Source of the DNA: an uncultured Bacteroidota bacterium
GTDB lineage: Bacteria > Bacteroidota > Bacteroidia > Flavobacteriales > Flavobacteriaceae
Direction of reading: 5' to 3'
Length of the DNA stretch: 17,030 bases
NCBI GenBank assembly: GCA_903879875.1
Contig: CAIRNC010000237.1
Location: 1-17,030, forward strand
Shown: positions 15,075 to 17,030 of the stretch, in pieces
Position numbering within the stretch: the stretch's first letter is position 1
Layout of the letters: each line of letters starts with the position of its first letter
Program-made: the position numbers and the translations under genes
The notes under the pieces: model-generated
Database searches by the model: none
Seen by the model: the letters and a program-made list of their open reading frames with translations, nothing else
Told to the model about the DNA's origin: nothing

Positions 15075-15104
15075 CAAATATAATATTGAAATTCAATTAT
15101 CCAA
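15075..15104 (-). promoter_or_regulatory. Promoter of tRNA-Thr
   Basis: On the minus strand TTG (15104-15102), 19 nt, TATATTTG (15082-15075), followed by CACCC. The -7 box, the spacing and the CACCC are the same as at the initiator tRNA gene. Confidence 0.85.
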
Positions 15105-15136
15105 AATAAATTTGCACTTTTTTATTGTTTTTTTAA

Positions 15137-15403
15137 CTACAATTCGTTGATTTTTCCAATCAATTGATTTGCAACTTGTTCCAATTCTACATTGATTTGT
15201 TTAAAGTGTGCTTTTTTATTTTCTACTTTTTTAGCATTAACTTTTACTATTAAAGCATCAAATGCAGCAATTGCTTCATCTATTAAAGCATTGGTTTCAG
15301 GAGTTGGTTTTCCAGTTGTTGAAATTTCAAACAAGTAAACTGCTTCAATAATATCACCTAAAACGTAGTTGATGTCTTTTTTTAAATTTTTAACGTTAGC
15401 CAT
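15137..15403 (-). CDS. Conserved small cytoplasmic protein of unknown function (88 aa)
   Basis: An 88-aa protein starting MANVKNLKKDINYVLGDII at ATG 15403. It is highly charged and predicted all-helical, with a central segment rich in Ala (LIDEAIAAFDALIVKVNAKK) and a second helix ending QVANQLIGKINEL. There is no signal peptide, membrane helix or Cys. I recall similar short proteins annotated as hypothetical in Flavobacteriaceae but know no function. It has its own promoter and so is probably transcribed separately from manA, whose stop lies 79 nt upstream. Confidence 0.8.
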   Translation of the reverse strand: MANVKNLKKDINYVLGDIIEAVYLFEISTTGKPTPETNALIDEAIAAFDALIVKVNAKKVENKKAHFKQINVELEQVANQLIGKINEL

Positions 15404-15452
15404 TTTTATTTAATTTTGATTTTTTTCTGATTTAGAATTTTAAAATTCGGTG

Positions 15453-15482
15453 CAAAAGTACATATAATCTTTATATAACGAA
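15453..15482 (-). promoter_or_regulatory. Promoter of the 88-aa protein gene
   Basis: On the minus strand a perfect -7 box TACTTTTG (15460-15453) is followed by CACC. The -33 site 19 nt upstream is TTC (15482-15480) rather than TTG. The -33 element directly abuts the manA stop codon. Confidence 0.6.
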
Positions 15483-16451
15483 CTATGAAATATAAATTTC
15501 TAAAATTGAAGCTTTTCCATCTAATTTGAACTCCTCCAAAGCGGCTGGTAACAATAATGTATCTCCTTTTTTATAACTATAGTTACAATTATTTGCATCT
15601 AAATCAAAAGCACCGTCAACACACATATAAACTTTAAAAGAATCTCCATTATTTTTTACAGTAATTTTTCCTTCTAATGGGATAATATTGGTAGTAAAAT
15701 AACGGCAATCCACCACGGTGTTGGACTCATTAGTTGTAGTATTGTATTTTTTAAATGTATCTACTTTGTTATAATTGATTGCCTCTAATGCTAAATCGAT
15801 GTGTAATTCTCGTTCCTTTCCTTTAGCATCTTTTCGGTCAAAATCATAAATTCGATAGGTTATGTCAGATGTTTGTTGGATTTCAGCTACTACTAATCCA
15901 GCGCCAATAGCGTGAACGGTTCCTGTTTCTAAAAAAAACACATCTCCTGATTTTACTTTCACTTTGTCAAGTATGTCAAGTAAGCTTTTGTTTTTTAAAT
16001 GTTCCAAATAGTCATCAGCATTCGATTTTTCTTTAAAACCAACAATGATACTTGCATTTTCATCGGCTTGCATGATATACCACATTTCGGTTTTACCAAA
16101 AGAATTATGACGTTTTTTCGCCAATCCATCATTAGGATGCACTTGTATAGACAAATCTTCTCTTGCATCCAGATATTTAAAAAGCAAAGGAAATTGCTTC
16201 CCAAATTGCTGATAAACTTTTGTTCCTAAAATAGCTTTTGGCATATCATCTATTATATCCGATAGCGATTTTCCTTTTAATTCGCCATTTGCCACTAGGC
16301 TTACATCGCCTTCAACTGCTGATATTTCCCAACTTTCGCCAGTAACTTTAGAAGTAATTGGTTTGTTTAAAATGGATTTTAATTTTTCTCCACCCCAAAT
16401 TCTTTCCTTTAGAATAGATTGAAACTGTAATGGATATATTTTTGAATTCAT
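15483..16451 (-). CDS. manA: Mannose-6-phosphate isomerase, class I
   Basis: Zinc-dependent isomerase interconverting mannose 6-phosphate and fructose 6-phosphate; cytoplasmic. It feeds GDP-mannose for surface polysaccharide or brings mannose into glycolysis. The 322-aa length fits the short bacterial form. The zinc ligands are visible: Q103 and H105 in SIQVHPND, E122 in KTEMWY, and H180 in TVHAIGAG; the catalytic Arg is R200 in TYRIYDFDR. ATG 16451 gives a typical N-terminus (MNSKIYPLQFQSILKERIWGG). It follows the TonB-dependent receptor gene on the same strand with 30 nt between them and no promoter visible there, so the two may be cotranscribed; a functional link to sugar uptake is possible but unproven. 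Confidence 0.93.
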   Translation of the reverse strand: MNSKIYPLQFQSILKERIWGGEKLKSILNKPITSKVTGESWEISAVEGDVSLVANGELKGKSLSDIIDDMPKAILGTKVYQQFGKQFPLLFKYLDAREDLSIQVHPNDGLAKKRHNSFGKTEMWYIMQADENASIIVGFKEKSNADDYLEHLKNKSLLDILDKVKVKSGDVFFLETGTVHAIGAGLVVAEIQQTSDITYRIYDFDRKDAKGKERELHIDLALEAINYNKVDTFKKYNTTTNESNTVVDCRYFTTNIIPLEGKITVKNNGDSFKVYMCVDGAFDLDANNCNYSYKKGDTLLLPAALEEFKLDGKASILEIYIS

Positions 16452-16481
16452 TGGTAATAAATTTAAGAACGGAATCTATTT

Positions 16482-17030
16482 TTAAAGTCTAGCGCTCAAT
16501 TTTATATTAAATACTCGAGTGGTTAAATAATTAGGTATTCCATATTGTGTTTTGGTATAAACATCTCTAACCCAAGTATTAGTAATCGCATTTTGATTGT
16601 CAAAAAGATTGAAAATTTCAAAACCAACAGACAAATCTTTGAATCTTCTCAACCAATGCGTGTCGGCTCTTTGGCTGTTGTTTTCAGTTAAAACATACGA
16701 AAAACCAACATCGGCTCGGCGGTAATCTTTCAATCGATTTTGATAGATATATGGGTCTGCATAAGACGGGGAACCTCCTGGTAAACCAGTATTGTAAACC
16801 AAATTCAAATACAATTTTACACTTGGAATCTTCGGCATAAAATCCTGAAACAGTACCCCGAATTTTAATCGCTGATCGGTTGGACGAGCAATAAAGCCTT
16901 TGTCGTCAATATTTTCCTCTGTTTTCATGTAGCCGAAACTCAGCCAAGACTCTGTTCCAGGTACAAATTCACCATTCAAACGCATATCAAATCCTTGTGC
17001 GAAGGCTTTGGCATTATTATCGGCAGCATA
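16482..17030 (-). CDS. TonB-dependent receptor, C-terminal barrel part (gene continues beyond window)
   Basis: The frame is open to the right edge of the window (first residues YAADNNAKAFAQGFDMRLNGE) and ends with TAA at 16484-16482. The 182 visible residues are outer-membrane barrel strands: ESWLSFGYMKTEEN, RLKFGVLFQDFMP, VKLYLNLVYNTGLPGGSPS, the ADVGFSYVL strand, FEIFNLFDNQNAITNTWVRD and the terminal strand RVFNIKLSARL. These are typical of the last strands of Bacteroidetes TonB-dependent receptors, including the NLFDNQN phrase. The substrate lies in parts outside the window. An internal ATG at 16985 is not the real start, because the open frame with barrel-like sequence continues upstream of it. 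Confidence 0.88.
   Translation of the reverse strand, partial: YAADNNAKAFAQGFDMRLNGEFVPGTESWLSFGYMKTEENIDDKGFIARPTDQRLKFGVLFQDFMPKIPSVKLYLNLVYNTGLPGGSPSYADPYIYQNRLKDYRRADVGFSYVLTENNSQRADTHWLRRFKDLSVGFEIFNLFDNQNAITNTWVRDVYTKTQYGIPNYLTTRVFNIKLSARL

Overview
The window looks like chromosomal DNA of a Bacteroidetes bacterium of the Flavobacteriaceae, most likely Flavobacterium or a close relative. The signs are low GC, absence of clear Shine-Dalgarno sites, and promoters of the TTG-N19-TAnnTTTG type upstream of several genes. Family-typical proteins support this: a porin-like barrel protein, a TonB-dependent receptor, and signal peptides ending in AQ/GQ. The species cannot be named from the sequence alone.

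Layout. Positions 1-1036 hold a plus-strand envelope/stress-type cluster: an outer-membrane barrel protein cut by the window edge, a 50-aa lmo0937-type membrane peptide and a YtxH protein. Positions 1037-1700 are a repeat-rich gap with a nested hairpin, seven head-to-tail 42-bp repeats and further scattered copies of the hairpin arm. Then come lipA (lipoyl synthase), a large inverted repeat, and gap (GAPDH, TTG start). A convergent alpha/beta hydrolase and an initiator tRNA-Met follow on the minus strand. Next are the ribosome-assembly GTPases era and der on the plus strand, with a two-helix membrane protein on the minus strand between them. A 943-aa minus-strand gene encodes a signal peptide, a degenerate M1-aminopeptidase-like region and a C-terminal beta-barrel. 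An AT-rich patch (about 10.9-12.3 kb) holds two small unknown minus-strand genes that share a 15-nt leader sequence. A plus-strand P-type cation ATPase gene is broken by one in-frame TAA eleven codons before its phosphorylated Asp. The right end, all on the minus strand, holds tRNA-Thr(TGT), a conserved 88-aa protein, manA (mannose-6-phosphate isomerase) and the C-terminal part of a TonB-dependent receptor.

Most genes are housekeeping: lipoate synthesis, glycolysis, ribosome biogenesis, tRNAs and sugar-phosphate metabolism. They are separated by hairpin elements of the kind that recur between Flavobacterium genes, several of which probably act as terminators between convergent genes.

I found no CRISPR array, transposase, integrase, phage module or recognisable defence system. 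The points most worth a second look are the nonsense codon in the ATPase, the 42-bp array with its flanking inverted repeats, the catalytically degenerate M1-like/barrel fusion, the hairpin abutting the gap TTG start, and an A4:C69 mismatch in the tRNA-Thr acceptor stem.
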